NCBI GenBank assembly: GCA_015257125.1 | Contig: JABZKU010000009.1 | Coordinates: forward strand, 20,447 to 84,446 | Length of the DNA stretch: 64,000 nucleotides | Origin: Prevotellaceae bacterium | Lineage (GTDB): Bacteria > Bacteroidota > Bacteroidia > Bacteroidales > Bacteroidaceae | Direction of reading: 5' to 3' | Shown here: piece by piece, positions 32,593 through 41,948 of the stretch | How the letters are laid out: each line of letters starts with the position of its first letter | Position numbering within the stretch: position 1 is the first letter of the stretch | Notes under the pieces: generated by a model | Database searches by the model: none | What the model was told of the DNA's origin: nothing | The model's input: only the letters and a program-made list of their open reading frames with translations | Made by a program: the position numbers and the translations under genes

Positions 32593-35265
32593 ATGAAACA
32601 ATTTCTTCGCCGCTCATGGCCCGACCTCGTGGTTGTGCTGTGTTTTCTGCTGGTAAGTTTCGCCTATTTCGCCACGCCCATCAGCGAAGGCCTCGTGTTG
32701 GGCGGCCACGATACCGTGGCCGGCATGGGACAAGGACAGGAACAAGCCGCTTATCATGAGGCCACGGGCGAACGCTCCCGTTGGACGAACAGTATCTTCT
32801 CGGGTATGCCCACTTATCAGATTTCGCCGACCTACGGTTCGACGAAAGTGATGAGCGTGGTCGAGACCGTCGTGCGCCTTTGCACCTCCGGCCCGCTCGG
32901 CTTCCTCTTCCTCTACCTCTTCGGCTTCTACCTGCTGATGCGCGCCCTGCGTTTCAAACCGCTGCTCTCGGCTTTCGGCGCGACGGCATGGGCGTTTTCG
33001 AGTTATTTTCTCATCATCATCGCCGCCGGACACCTCTGGAAGGTGAACACCCTCGGCTTCATTCCGCCCACCATCGCCGGCTTGGTGCTGGCCTATCGCG
33101 GCAAATACTTGTGGGGCGCGACCGTCACGGCGCTTTTTGCCGCCTTGCAGATTGCAGCCAACCACTTGCAAATGACTTACTACTTCCTGTTTGTCATGCT
33201 CTTCGTGGCAGTGGCCTACGGCATTGAGGCTTTGCGCAGCAAAACCCTCGGCCGCTGGGCGAAAGCCACCGGCGCCCTCGTGGTGGGTGGTCTCTTGGCG
33301 GCGGCGGTCAACCTGCCGAATCTCTACCACACGTGGCAATACTCGAAAGAGTCGATGCGCGGCAAGACCGAACTCACCACGCCCTCGCCCAAAAAGGCCG
33401 AAACCGCCGATGCGCCCTCGGCAGAGGGCACTGACGGATTGGCGCGCGACTACATCACGCAGTGGAGTTATGGCGTCGACGAGACGCTCACGCTCTTGAT
33501 GCCCGACTTCAAAGGCGGCGGATCGAGCAGCATTCTCGACCGCGAAGGCATAGAAAAGTTGGAAGGCTACAACGAGTTCTATCAATACGCCACGCAGTTG
33601 CAGCAAGCCACCGGCTCGGGCAACGTGCCGGGCATCATCCAGTATTGGGGTGACCAACCTTTCACCGTAGGTCCCGTCTATGTGGGTGCCATCATCTGCT
33701 TCCTCTTCGTGCTCGGCCTCTGTCTGGTGCGCGGCCCGCTCAAGTGGGCGCTCGCCGCAGCCACCCTGCTCTCTTTCCTCTTCGCCTGGGGACACAACTT
33801 CATGGCAGCCACCGACTTCTTCATCGACGTGCTGCCCATGTACTCCAAGTTCCGCACCGTTTCGTCGGCCTTGGTGATCGCAGAGTTCACCATGCCCGTC
33901 TTGGCGATGCTCGCCTTGGCCGAAGTGATTCGCCATCCCGAAAAGATTTTCGGCACGCGCCGCGGCAAAGTCTCCCTCGGTGTGGCCGCCGTCCTCACGG
34001 TGGGCGTGAGTCTGTTCTATGCGCTCGTGCCCGATGCGGCCAATCTGCTTTCTTCTACCGACCAACAAGCCTTTGCTCAGCTGCAGCAATTCGGTGTGCC
34101 CGCCGATTTCATCAATGGCTACAAGGGTGCCCTCCTTTCGCTCCACGCCGCCATCCTTTCGGCCACCGCTTGGCGCGCTTTCTTCCTCTCTTTCATCGCC
34201 CTTGCGCTGGTGGCGGCTTATGCCAAGTGGCCGAAAGCAATTCCTTCGGCCGCCGTGGTGGGTGTGCTCCTCTTGCTCACGCTCGGCGACCTCTGGAACA
34301 TCGATCGCCGCTACTTGAACACCGATAGTTTCAAAGAACCCGAAGCGATGCAGGGCAACTTCGCCAAATCGCCTGCCGATCAGCTCATTTTGCAGGACAA
34401 GGATCCCAACTTCCGTGTGCTCAATCTTTCGGGCGGCAATCCGTTCAACGAAACCTCGAACCAAACGGCCTACTGGCACAAGTCGATCGGCGGCTATCAC
34501 GCCGCGAAACTCCGTCGCTATCAAGAGTTGATCAACTTCTACCTCGACGACGAATGCCAACACCTCGGCCAAGCGGCGCAAGCGGCCTATTCTCAAGCGG
34601 CGGCCGACAGCGCGCAACTCGTGGCGCGCGGCATTCGCACCCCCGAGCAGCTGAATGACTACGTGGCTTTGACCCTCGACACCGATTCGGTGACGCCCCT
34701 GCTGAATATGCTCAACATGAAGTGGGTGATCCTCAGCGGCGGCAACATCGCCCTGCGCAACACGCACGCCAACGGCAATGCGTGGTTTGTCAATGAGGTG
34801 AAGTTTGCCGACAATGCCGATGCCGAAATCCGTGCCCTCGGCAAACTCGACACGAAACACCAAGCCGTGGCCGATGTGCGCTTCAAGTCGCAGCTCGAAG
34901 GCGCCACCGACGGACAAGGTCGCATTGAACTCAAGCAATATGCGCCGAACGAACTCCGCTACACGAGCGAAAACAGTAAAGCCGGCGTGGCGGTCTTCTC
35001 CGAAATCTACTATCCCGGCTGGACGGCCACCATCGATGGCCAACCGGTGGAGGTGGCTCGCGTCAACTACGTGTTGCGCGCCCTCCGCGTTCCCGCCGGT
35101 CGTCACGAAATTGTCTTCTCTTTCCGCCCCACCTCGGTGAGCACAACAGAAGTCATCGCCTACGTGGCCTTCGCCCTCTTGATCGCGGGCTTCCTCTTTG
35201 CCGCGTGGCGACAATGGCGCACCGCCGGAGAGGAAAGCGACGAAGCGGAGACGTCCGCGGCGTAA
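32593..35265 (+). CDS. YfhO family multi-pass membrane protein
   Basis: An 890-residue inner-membrane protein of the YfhO family, which has a GT-C glycosyltransferase-like layout. About a dozen hydrophobic segments are seen, beginning at residue 10 (VVVLCFLLVSFAYF), with a large soluble loop near 250-340, and a soluble C-terminal half (~600-860) before one last helix (VAFALLIAGFLFAAW). In Firmicutes YfhO acts in glycosylation of lipoteichoic acid; in Bacteroidota the role is not established. The frame is open 24 codons upstream; 32593 is chosen for the short basic start before helix 1. Confidence 0.85.
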   Translation: MKQFLRRSWPDLVVVLCFLLVSFAYFATPISEGLVLGGHDTVAGMGQGQEQAAYHEATGERSRWTNSIFSGMPTYQISPTYGSTKVMSVVETVVRLCTSGPLGFLFLYLFGFYLLMRALRFKPLLSAFGATAWAFSSYFLIIIAAGHLWKVNTLGFIPPTIAGLVLAYRGKYLWGATVTALFAALQIAANHLQMTYYFLFVMLFVAVAYGIEALRSKTLGRWAKATGALVVGGLLAAAVNLPNLYHTWQYSKESMRGKTELTTPSPKKAETADAPSAEGTDGLARDYITQWSYGVDETLTLLMPDFKGGGSSSILDREGIEKLEGYNEFYQYATQLQQATGSGNVPGIIQYWGDQPFTVGPVYVGAIICFLFVLGLCLVRGPLKWALAAATLLSFLFAWGHNFMAATDFFIDVLPMYSKFRTVSSALVIAEFTMPVLAMLALAEVIRHPEKIFGTRRGKVSLGVAAVLTVGVSLFYALVPDAANLLSSTDQQAFAQLQQFGVPADFINGYKGALLSLHAAILSATAWRAFFLSFIALALVAAYAKWPKAIPSAAVVGVLLLLTLGDLWNIDRRYLNTDSFKEPEAMQGNFAKSPADQLILQDKDPNFRVLNLSGGNPFNETSNQTAYWHKSIGGYHAAKLRRYQELINFYLDDECQHLGQAAQAAYSQAAADSAQLVARGIRTPEQLNDYVALTLDTDSVTPLLNMLNMKWVILSGGNIALRNTHANGNAWFVNEVKFADNADAEIRALGKLDTKHQAVADVRFKSQLEGATDGQGRIELKQYAPNELRYTSENSKAGVAVFSEIYYPGWTATIDGQPVEVARVNYVLRALRVPAGRHEIVFSFRPTSVSTTEVIAYVAFALLIAGFLFAAWRQWRTAGEESDEAETSAA

Positions 35266-35352
35266 TGCGCGAACGGACGACGCCACGGCTACGAACCTTT
35301 TGACTACTTTTTAATTCTCGCAGCGCTGTTTCGGCAGCGTGAGCACGCACAG

Positions 35353-35394
35353 AACTCCCCGATGCACCTCTTCTCAAAGGCGCACGGGGAGTTT
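35353..35394 (+). terminator. Terminator of the YfhO gene
   Basis: Stem AACTCCCC / GGGGAGTT with a 25-nt loop containing a further GCAC pairing, followed by TT. It lies 88 nt after the stop codon and ends before the msrAB start. Confidence 0.6.
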
Positions 35395-35450
35395 TGCCAC
35401 CCACCCCCGAAACAACCACTGCTCATTTTCAACTCAAAACAATACGAATT

Positions 35451-36551
35451 ATGCGCATTCATCACCAACTGCTTGTTTCTGTCGCTGCGTTGGGGCTGGC
35501 CTTCGGGCTTGCCCTCACTTCCTGCGCACGCACACAGCACAACACTCAAACACCAACCGCAATGAACGATACTGCCACTCTCTACTTTGCCGGAGGCTGC
35601 TTCTGGGGCACCGAGCATTTCTTCAAACAAATCAACGGGGTGCTCGACACCCGCGTGGGCTATGCCAACGGCCACACGGAAAACCCCACCTACGAACAAG
35701 TGTGCGGCCACAACACCGGTTTTGCCGAGGCCGTCGAAGTGAAATACGACCCGCAACGCCTTCCGCTCACACTCCTTGTGCAACTCTTCTTCCGCACCGT
35801 CGACCCGACCAGCGTAAACCGTCAGGGCGGTGACGTGGGGCCGCAATACCGCACCGGCATCTACTACACCGATCCCGACCTGCGTCCGATGCTCATAGCC
35901 GAGAAAGCCAAACTCGCCGCCGCTATCGGTCGCCCCGTGGCCATCGAGGTCGAACCGCTCCACAACTTCTATGCCGCCGAAGACTATCACCAAGACTATC
36001 TCGATGTGCATCCGGGTGGCTATTGCCATGTGCCGAGTGCCCTCTTTGAGGAAGCCCGCAAGGCGAACGCCGACACGCCGGAAAAACGCACGTATAAGAA
36101 AGCCACCGACGCGGAATTGCGCAGCCGACTCAACGACCTCCAATACGCCGTGACGCAAAAAGCGGCCACCGAAGCCCCACACAAAAATGCCTACGATAAG
36201 GAGTTCCGCCCGGGCATCTATGTAGACATCACGACCGGCGAACCCCTTTTCCTCTCTACCGACAAGTTTGAATCGGGTTGCGGCTGGCCGGCCTTCTCGA
36301 AGCCCATCGATCCGCACCTGCTCGACAACCTCTCCGACAACAGCCACGGCATGCAACGCACGGAGGTGCGCAGCAAACTCGGCGGTGCCCACCTCGGCCA
36401 CGTCTTCAACGACGGCCCGAAAGCCACCGGCGGACTGCGCTATTGCATCAACAGTGCCTCGCTTCGCTTTGTCCCCAAAGCGGAGATGGAGCGCGAAGGC
36501 TACGGCGCCCTCCTGCCTTTGCTCGACACACCGAAGGCCATGGCGCATTGA
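35451..36551 (+). CDS. msrAB: Bifunctional methionine sulfoxide reductase MsrA-MsrB, lipoprotein
   Basis: A 366-residue fusion reducing both S- and R-methionine sulfoxide in proteins. A lipoprotein signal (Cys25 after ALTS) puts it on the periplasmic side. The MsrA domain (about 43-190) has the catalytic GCFWG (Cys50); the MsrB domain (about 225-355) has SGCGWPAFSKPI and the catalytic Cys332 in RYCINSASLRF. The MsrB CxxC zinc pairs are not seen. Fusion in the A-B order with an export signal suggests repair of oxidised envelope proteins. The start at 35451 is chosen for the signal peptide. Confidence 0.94.
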   Translation: MRIHHQLLVSVAALGLAFGLALTSCARTQHNTQTPTAMNDTATLYFAGGCFWGTEHFFKQINGVLDTRVGYANGHTENPTYEQVCGHNTGFAEAVEVKYDPQRLPLTLLVQLFFRTVDPTSVNRQGGDVGPQYRTGIYYTDPDLRPMLIAEKAKLAAAIGRPVAIEVEPLHNFYAAEDYHQDYLDVHPGGYCHVPSALFEEARKANADTPEKRTYKKATDAELRSRLNDLQYAVTQKAATEAPHKNAYDKEFRPGIYVDITTGEPLFLSTDKFESGCGWPAFSKPIDPHLLDNLSDNSHGMQRTEVRSKLGGAHLGHVFNDGPKATGGLRYCINSASLRFVPKAEMEREGYGALLPLLDTPKAMAH

Positions 36552-36590
36552 GATCGCGGCGCTTTTCATCCCGCATTTCCGTTTTTCCCG

Positions 36591-36622
36591 ACCGCTCCTC
36601 GTCCTTTTCGACGAGGAGCGGT
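36591..36622 (+). terminator. Hairpin after msrAB
   Basis: A perfect 13-bp stem (ACCGCTCCTCGTC / GACGAGGAGCGGT) with a six-base loop, 39 nt after the msrAB stop. The following TGGCGTTTG is a weak U-tract. Confidence 0.65.
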
Positions 36623-36670
36623 TGGCGTTTGTAGTACTGTCCACACCACCCGAAACATCGGAGGGAGTTT

Positions 36671-36737
36671 TGTCGAAAAAGTCCACCGGTTTTGCGACAA
36701 ACTCCACTGCTTTCACGCAAAAGTCCACCGTTTTTTC
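36671..36737. repeat. Intergenic A/T-tract repeat array, copy d
   Basis: Three direct units of ~22-25 nt: CGAAAAAGTCCACCGGTTTTG, CAAACTCCACTGCTTTCAC and CAAAAGTCCACCGTTTTTTC. This is the cleanest example of the family. Confidence 0.7.
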
Positions 36738-36867
36738 CTGCTTCTTTTGGCCTATGTGAGCACAACGGCCGACGATTGGGGAAAAGTTCACCGCGCGGGA
36801 GAAAATGCGCCACAAACAAGGCGGCGCATTCCATGGTTTCTCCGACCGCGGTGGGTGTTTTTCTCCT

Positions 36868-36908
36868 CATCGCCCCTCTTTCCGTTGCGAAAGAGGGGCG
36901 ATGTTTTT
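36868..36908 (+). terminator. Orphan intrinsic terminator (plus strand)
   Basis: A perfect 15-bp stem (CATCGCCCCTCTTTC and its complement), short CGTT-type loop, then TTTTT. The transcript it ends is unknown: either read-through from msrAB or a small RNA. Confidence 0.75.
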
Positions 36909-37027
36909 GCCCTTCGCCCGCAGCCGGCGAAAACGACCTGTCGGCACGAAGGAAAGGGTGAGGGCGGGCGAAAGTGTAGACGAGGCGGTGCGGAAGCACG
37001 GGCGGAAAGGCGTGGGCACAAGGGCAC

Positions 37028-37068
37028 AAAAAAGCGCCGGCCGACGTGAGTTAAACGTCTGCCGGCGC
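37028..37068 (-). terminator. Terminator of the beta-galactosidase gene
   Basis: Minus strand: stem GCGCCGGC-GACGT / ACGTC-GCCGGCGC with internal mismatch, then six Ts, about 90 nt after the stop codon. Confidence 0.85.
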
Positions 37069-37156
37069 GAAGAGGAAGCACTGTGAGCGAAGCGAACACT
37101 TAGTCGTGAGCCGTCACCATCAAGGCGCGGCGACTAAGCTGTTTCGCCGCAGGAGC

Positions 37157-40100
37157 TTAGCGTTTGATCCACTTCACGGCTTCCTGCTTGCCGTCGTTGC
37201 GCACGACTTGCACGAGGTAAGTGCCTCTGGGGAGTGCGGCGGTGGAAAACTCCACCGCGTTGGCTGCAGAGAGCGGAAGATCGAAGAGGCGCGCGCCGCC
37301 CAAATCGAGCACTGCGGCCGAGCGGTAAGCGGAAAGTGCGCCGCTGAGTGTGGCGGTTTCAGCGCCGGGTGCGCTGTTGACGCGCAGCACCGGCTCTTGC
37401 ACGAAAGGGCGGTTGGAAATCCCGGTATAGAGTTTTCCCAAGCCCGAGAAGCGGAGGGTGTAGTTCACCACTTTGTCGGTGGGCACCTTGTATTTGTCCA
37501 AAGTCAAAGCGGGACCGCAGCTACCGCTGCCGACACCTTGCTGGAAGAAGTCGAAGTGCGCGGTGTTGTACTTCGAGGGTGCGAGTTCCCAGTCGTGTTC
37601 CACGTTGATGAGGTCGTGATCGTCGTAGGGGAGGACGGAGAATTCCACCTGTCCCTCGGTGGCAATGTGTACGCCGTTGCCTTCTGCATCAACTAAGCGG
37701 AGATCGCGCAGCCCCATGCGGTTGCCGCAGGTTTGCGTGCGGGCGTAGTGTGTGAGATTGCTGTCCACGCGCTGCACATAGCGGCCGAAGAACGAACCTT
37801 CGCAGCGGTCGGAATAGTTTTCGCGCGGACCGCGTGCGGTGTAGTCCATAAGGCCGTAGCGGCTGTCGAAGCCCATGCTCACACCGAGGCGGCGAAGTTG
37901 CCCCTTGTTCTGCGCTTGTGTGGGATCGAGCGAGACGTTGAGCACCACATTACCGTCGGCATGGATGGTATAGGTGAGCGTGGTGGGCACGAGACCTTGA
38001 CGTGTTGCGGTCACCGTGTAGGTGCGGCCGCCGTCGGTCGTCTTGATTGTGGGCACTGCATTCTGATTGTTGCTGTCCGCTACGCGATAGCGCCATTCAA
38101 GCGTGTTGTAGGGCTTGCTGGTATAGGGGGCTTCGTTCTCGATCCAACGGAAGTTGTCGGAAACGGGACCCTTGCCGTAGGCGATGACGGGGAGGTCGTT
38201 GTACTTCCAGTCGACGAGTTGCGAAGTGGTCGTGTTGAAAGTCATCGAAACCACATCGTTGGAGATCGTGGCGAGGCCACCGGTCTTCTTCAACTTGAGG
38301 GCGGGCGCATCTGCCTTGGGCGTAAGGGCGGGCAAGGCGGTGCGCTTGGCGAGTTCAAACTGTTCGGCGGCCATGACATAGCCGGCTTTTGCCCAGTCCT
38401 TGTCGCTCTTGAGGCGAAGATAGACGTTGAGGTGATAGTCGTCGGCGCCGTTTTCAGGCACTTGCGTGGTCATGCTGAAAGGAAGGGTGCGGAATGTTGC
38501 AGCTGCAAGGGCGGGGAGTTCGATATTGCCCTTTTCTACGCTGACACCGTTCTTCAATACTTCGAAATCGAGGGTGAAGTCGGAGAGGTCTCTGAAGGCA
38601 TAGTTGTTACGTACGATCAGACTCTTGTTGTTCTTGCCGTTGTTGAGACGGAAGGTGACGTATTGGTACACCTTCTTGACGATGTCGAGTTTGGGCGTCC
38701 ACTCACGTTCGGAAGTGATCACACCGTTGTTAACGAAGTTGCCTTGGTGAGGACCGGGATAGTCGTAACCGGTGGTCAGTTGCTTGATACCTTGCTTGAG
38801 TTTCTGGGGATTGTAGATACCTTGATCGACCCAGTCCCAAATGCAACCGCCGATACCGAGTTTCGATTTCTCGAGGATGTCCCAGTATTCGCGGAGATAA
38901 CCCACGCTGTTACCCATGGCGTGATCGTATTCGCACATGAAGAAGGGCTGGCTGGCGGGGTTGTTGTTGGCATATTGCTGCACGTAGCCCACATCGGGGT
39001 ACATTTTCGAGAACAGATCGGTGATGCCGGCGAAGTGACGGTTGGCGTTTGTGGCACCTTCGTAGTGAATGGGGCGAAGATCGAGCTTGCGCGCAGCGTC
39101 ATAAACGGAGATGAAGTTGTCGCCTGCACCCGATTCGTTACCGAGCGACCAGAAGATGATCGAGGGGTGGTTGCGGTCGCGCCGCACCATGCGTACAACA
39201 CGATCGACCATCGCGGGCTTCCAAGATTCTTGTCCGGAGATGATGTCTGAGTTGTAGCCGCCGTTTTTACCGTGGTCGTTCCAGTTCTTGTGACATTCGA
39301 GGTCAGCTTCGTCCATAACGTAGAGGCCATAGTAGTCGAACATGGCGTTCATTTTGGCCTGACGGGGGTAGTGCGAGGTGCGAACGGTGTTGACATTGGC
39401 CTGCTTCATGAGGGTAATGTCTTTCAACATCGTGGGCACGTCGATGGTGCGTCCGAGTTCGGGGTGCGTGTCTTGGGTGTTCACGCCCTTAAAGAAGACG
39501 CGCTTGCCGTTGATGAAGACTTGTCCGTTGCGAATCTCGATGCTGCGGAAACCATATTGCGTGTTGAACGCCATTTCTTCTGCGCCGCTTGCGTCTTTTT
39601 GCACGACGATCACGGAGTAGAGTTCGGGGGTTTCGGCCGTCCAAAGACGGAGATCATTGAGATTTTCGAAGACAATGTCTACCTTCTTGCTCGTTTCGCC
39701 GGCGGCGAAGGCAACGGTCTTTTCGCTTTGCGCTACTTGTTGGCCGTCGGGGTCGAGAAGCGTGACTTCCACGCGCTTGTTGGCAGCGGTTTTGTCGCGG
39801 TTATCGAGTTCGAGTTGCACGTTGAGCGAACCGCTCTTGTAGCGTTTTGTCGCATTGAGGTCGGCGGTGATGTAGTGGTCGCGCACAAAGGTGCGGGGAG
39901 TGGCCACCAAATACACATCACGATGCAGACCGCTCATGTGGAAGATGTCTTGTCCTTCGAGATAAGAGCCGTCTGTCCAGCGAATCACCTGCACGCTGAC
40001 ATTGTTCTTGCCGGCGTGGAGCGCAGAGGTGACATCAAATTCGGCATCGTTGTTGGCTCCTTGCGTGTAGCCGATGTATTTGCCGTTGACCCACACATAA

Positions 40101-41104
40101 GCACCGCTATAGATGCCGTCGAAGTGGAGGAACACGCGCTTGCCGTCCCAGTTGGCGGGAAGATCGAACTCGCGGCGGTAGCTTCCCACGGGATTGGGGT
40201 CTACTTTTCCGCGATATTCCTTGCGCAACTTGATATAGGGCGGGTTGTCTTCGAAGATGTAGTCCACATTCACGTAAACCGGCTTGTCATATCCCTTCAT
40301 TTCCCAGCAAGAGGGCACTTCAATGTTGTCCCATGCTGCGGTGTTGTAGTCGTTCTTGACAAAAGCCGTGTCGCGTTTGGCGGCATCGGGGGCGTAGCTG
40401 AACTTCCAAGTGCCGTTGAGCGACTTCACTTCCGTGGAGTTCGGATCGAGCCAGGCCTTCTTGAAGCGCGCATCGGCCTTCAATGCGGCCGAATTGGCGT
40501 AAGGCATGAACGTGGCGCGGCCGGTTTCCTTGTTAATGGCGAAGATGGCTTCGTTTTGCCATTCGGTTTGAACTTGATCCACGCGGCCTTCTTTCCAGTC
40601 CTTCACTTCTGTGAAGCGGAACAGCTCGTTGCCGTCCGTACCGTAGCCCACATAAACGTCGCCCTTCGCGTCCATGCTGAGCAAATACATGCTGTGAACT
40701 GCGGATACGAGGCGATAAACGTCCTTCTTTCCCGGCACCGGCTCGAGAGACAAGAGCTGGTTGGGATTGCTTTTATTGAGATCCCATTGCAAAGGCTTCT
40801 TGGGGCCGTTGAGCGCCAAGTCCATTGCTTTCTTGTAGTTGCTGTTGTAGATCACGAAAGTGCCGTCGCCTGCGTCGAGGAGTTGGAACACTTGTGAGGG
40901 AGCCGTGGGATCCGGCTTCGCGCCTTCGTAGTTGCTGTTGTTGGAAGGCGAATCTCCGTTGCTCAAATTGAGATTGTGGTTCACAGCGGTCAGGGTGTAG
41001 TATTTGTCTACGGCCGGTTGTGCGAGTGCAAGGAGTGTACTCATACACCAGAGAGACAATACCACCCAAAGCCGTCTGTGTCGAGAGTTGGGGAACTGCT
41101 TCAT
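37157..41104 (-). CDS. Secreted GH2 beta-galactosidase with extra N-terminal and C-terminal domains
   Basis: A 1315-residue secreted LacZ-type glycosidase that releases terminal beta-galactose, presumably from host or dietary glycans. It has a signal peptide (residues 1-29, ending LALAQ), a beta-trefoil/ricin-like extra domain (about 30-190), the GH2 sandwich, (alpha/beta)8-barrel and LacZ C-terminal domains, and a final ~75-residue domain resembling type IX secretion sorting domains (AALPRGTYLVQVV ... VKWIKR). The acid/base is Glu657 in SLGNESGAG and the nucleophile is Glu725 in FMCEYDHAMGN. LacZ-type enzymes are normally ~1000-1100 residues, so both ends are additions. It lies 72 nt after porT on the same strand with no separate promoter seen. 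Substrate specificity is inferred from the family. Confidence 0.9.
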   Translation of the reverse strand: MKQFPNSRHRRLWVVLSLWCMSTLLALAQPAVDKYYTLTAVNHNLNLSNGDSPSNNSNYEGAKPDPTAPSQVFQLLDAGDGTFVIYNSNYKKAMDLALNGPKKPLQWDLNKSNPNQLLSLEPVPGKKDVYRLVSAVHSMYLLSMDAKGDVYVGYGTDGNELFRFTEVKDWKEGRVDQVQTEWQNEAIFAINKETGRATFMPYANSAALKADARFKKAWLDPNSTEVKSLNGTWKFSYAPDAAKRDTAFVKNDYNTAAWDNIEVPSCWEMKGYDKPVYVNVDYIFEDNPPYIKLRKEYRGKVDPNPVGSYRREFDLPANWDGKRVFLHFDGIYSGAYVWVNGKYIGYTQGANNDAEFDVTSALHAGKNNVSVQVIRWTDGSYLEGQDIFHMSGLHRDVYLVATPRTFVRDHYITADLNATKRYKSGSLNVQLELDNRDKTAANKRVEVTLLDPDGQQVAQSEKTVAFAAGETSKKVDIVFENLNDLRLWTAETPELYSVIVVQKDASGAEEMAFNTQYGFRSIEIRNGQVFINGKRVFFKGVNTQDTHPELGRTIDVPTMLKDITLMKQANVNTVRTSHYPRQAKMNAMFDYYGLYVMDEADLECHKNWNDHGKNGGYNSDIISGQESWKPAMVDRVVRMVRRDRNHPSIIFWSLGNESGAGDNFISVYDAARKLDLRPIHYEGATNANRHFAGITDLFSKMYPDVGYVQQYANNNPASQPFFMCEYDHAMGNSVGYLREYWDILEKSKLGIGGCIWDWVDQGIYNPQKLKQGIKQLTTGYDYPGPHQGNFVNNGVITSEREWTPKLDIVKKVYQYVTFRLNNGKNNKSLIVRNNYAFRDLSDFTLDFEVLKNGVSVEKGNIELPALAAATFRTLPFSMTTQVPENGADDYHLNVYLRLKSDKDWAKAGYVMAAEQFELAKRTALPALTPKADAPALKLKKTGGLATISNDVVSMTFNTTTSQLVDWKYNDLPVIAYGKGPVSDNFRWIENEAPYTSKPYNTLEWRYRVADSNNQNAVPTIKTTDGGRTYTVTATRQGLVPTTLTYTIHADGNVVLNVSLDPTQAQNKGQLRRLGVSMGFDSRYGLMDYTARGPRENYSDRCEGSFFGRYVQRVDSNLTHYARTQTCGNRMGLRDLRLVDAEGNGVHIATEGQVEFSVLPYDDHDLINVEHDWELAPSKYNTAHFDFFQQGVGSGSCGPALTLDKYKVPTDKVVNYTLRFSGLGKLYTGISNRPFVQEPVLRVNSAPGAETATLSGALSAYRSAAVLDLGGARLFDLPLSAANAVEFSTAALPRGTYLVQVVRNDGKQEAVKWIKR

Positions 41105-41176
41105 GATAGGACTGTGAGAGATAAAATATAAAGATTAGAGAGATAATTGTCAGCATAGGACAGGGCGTCGCCACAC

Positions 41177-41884
41177 TTACTCGAAGTAGAAAGTGAGCAC
41201 CACCATATTGGGCGTGGTTCGCTGCAAACTTTGCGTAAACACCAGCTGTGTGGGATCGGTCAAGTCGGGTCGGTTGCGCTGCAACGTGTTGTTCAGCCCG
41301 AAACAGAACTTAATTTCCGGAATCAGCTTGAAGAACGGCAGATAAAAGTCGCAGCCGAACCCCACTTCCGCGAAGGTTTGCAGCGGACGCGTGCGGATAT
41401 AACTGCCTTTCGACGAGGTGAGGTCATACATCACGTCAAGTCCGCCCACCGCATAGGGACGAAAATTATTATAGCGCGGACCGGCGACTTTGACGAGGGC
41501 AGGAACGGCGATATACGTCGTTTTCATGTCCTGCGTGAGCTCTTGTTTTGTCGCCATGTTGCGAAAGGTCAGGTGTTTCGAGCCGAAATGCAGCGTAGGG
41601 GTGACGCGAAATGCCAAATTGCGCGTGAATCTCCATTCGCCCAAGACACCTACCGAGAAACCGAAGTTCTGTCTGTCGTTCTCGCCCACCCATTGTGCGC
41701 CGTCGGCCTCGTTGATGTAGCCGTTGTTGAGGAGTTTCAGCCCCTGGTCGTGGAGTCCGATCTGAAAGCCGTAGTGCCACGGACGTTCGTCGATGAACGG
41801 TTTGTATTGCACCACACGTTGCTGTGCTCCGCCGCGAAGTGCGGTGAAGCAAAGGAGGAAAATGAAGAGCAACCTTGTGGACAT
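41177..41884 (-). CDS. porT: PorT-family outer-membrane beta-barrel protein
   Basis: A 235-residue protein with a signal peptide (1-20, ending GGAQ) and alternating beta strands ending in an aromatic C-terminus (LTFYFE), typical of an outer-membrane barrel. The RPWHYGFQIGLHDQG stretch and overall pattern match PorT, a type IX secretion component of Bacteroidota. Its position directly after GldH supports this. The barrel family is wide, so assignment as the true PorT orthologue, as against another member, is likely but not certain. Confidence 0.78.
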   Translation of the reverse strand: MSTRLLFIFLLCFTALRGGAQQRVVQYKPFIDERPWHYGFQIGLHDQGLKLLNNGYINEADGAQWVGENDRQNFGFSVGVLGEWRFTRNLAFRVTPTLHFGSKHLTFRNMATKQELTQDMKTTYIAVPALVKVAGPRYNNFRPYAVGGLDVMYDLTSSKGSYIRTRPLQTFAEVGFGCDFYLPFFKLIPEIKFCFGLNNTLQRNRPDLTDPTQLVFTQSLQRTTPNMVVLTFYFE

Positions 41885-41948
41885 AGGGGGAAACAGAGTG
41901 AGGAGGAAGAAGCGAAGCGCGGAGATTGCGCGGGATCAGCACAGCCAT

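Larger units (their letters stand above)
36552..37156. other. Gap between msrAB and the beta-galactosidase gene
   Basis: No credible gene. It contains three hairpins (36591-36622, 36868-36908 and 37028-37068) and repeat array d (36671-36737). The plus-strand hairpin at 36868 lies over 300 nt after the msrAB stop, with no gene to terminate. Confidence 0.6.

Noticed and set aside
32614..35286. 890-codon open frame antisense to the YfhO gene
   Set aside because: Rich in Arg/Glu/His/Gly as expected of a mirror frame, no domain; the plus strand codes for a clear multi-helix membrane protein.
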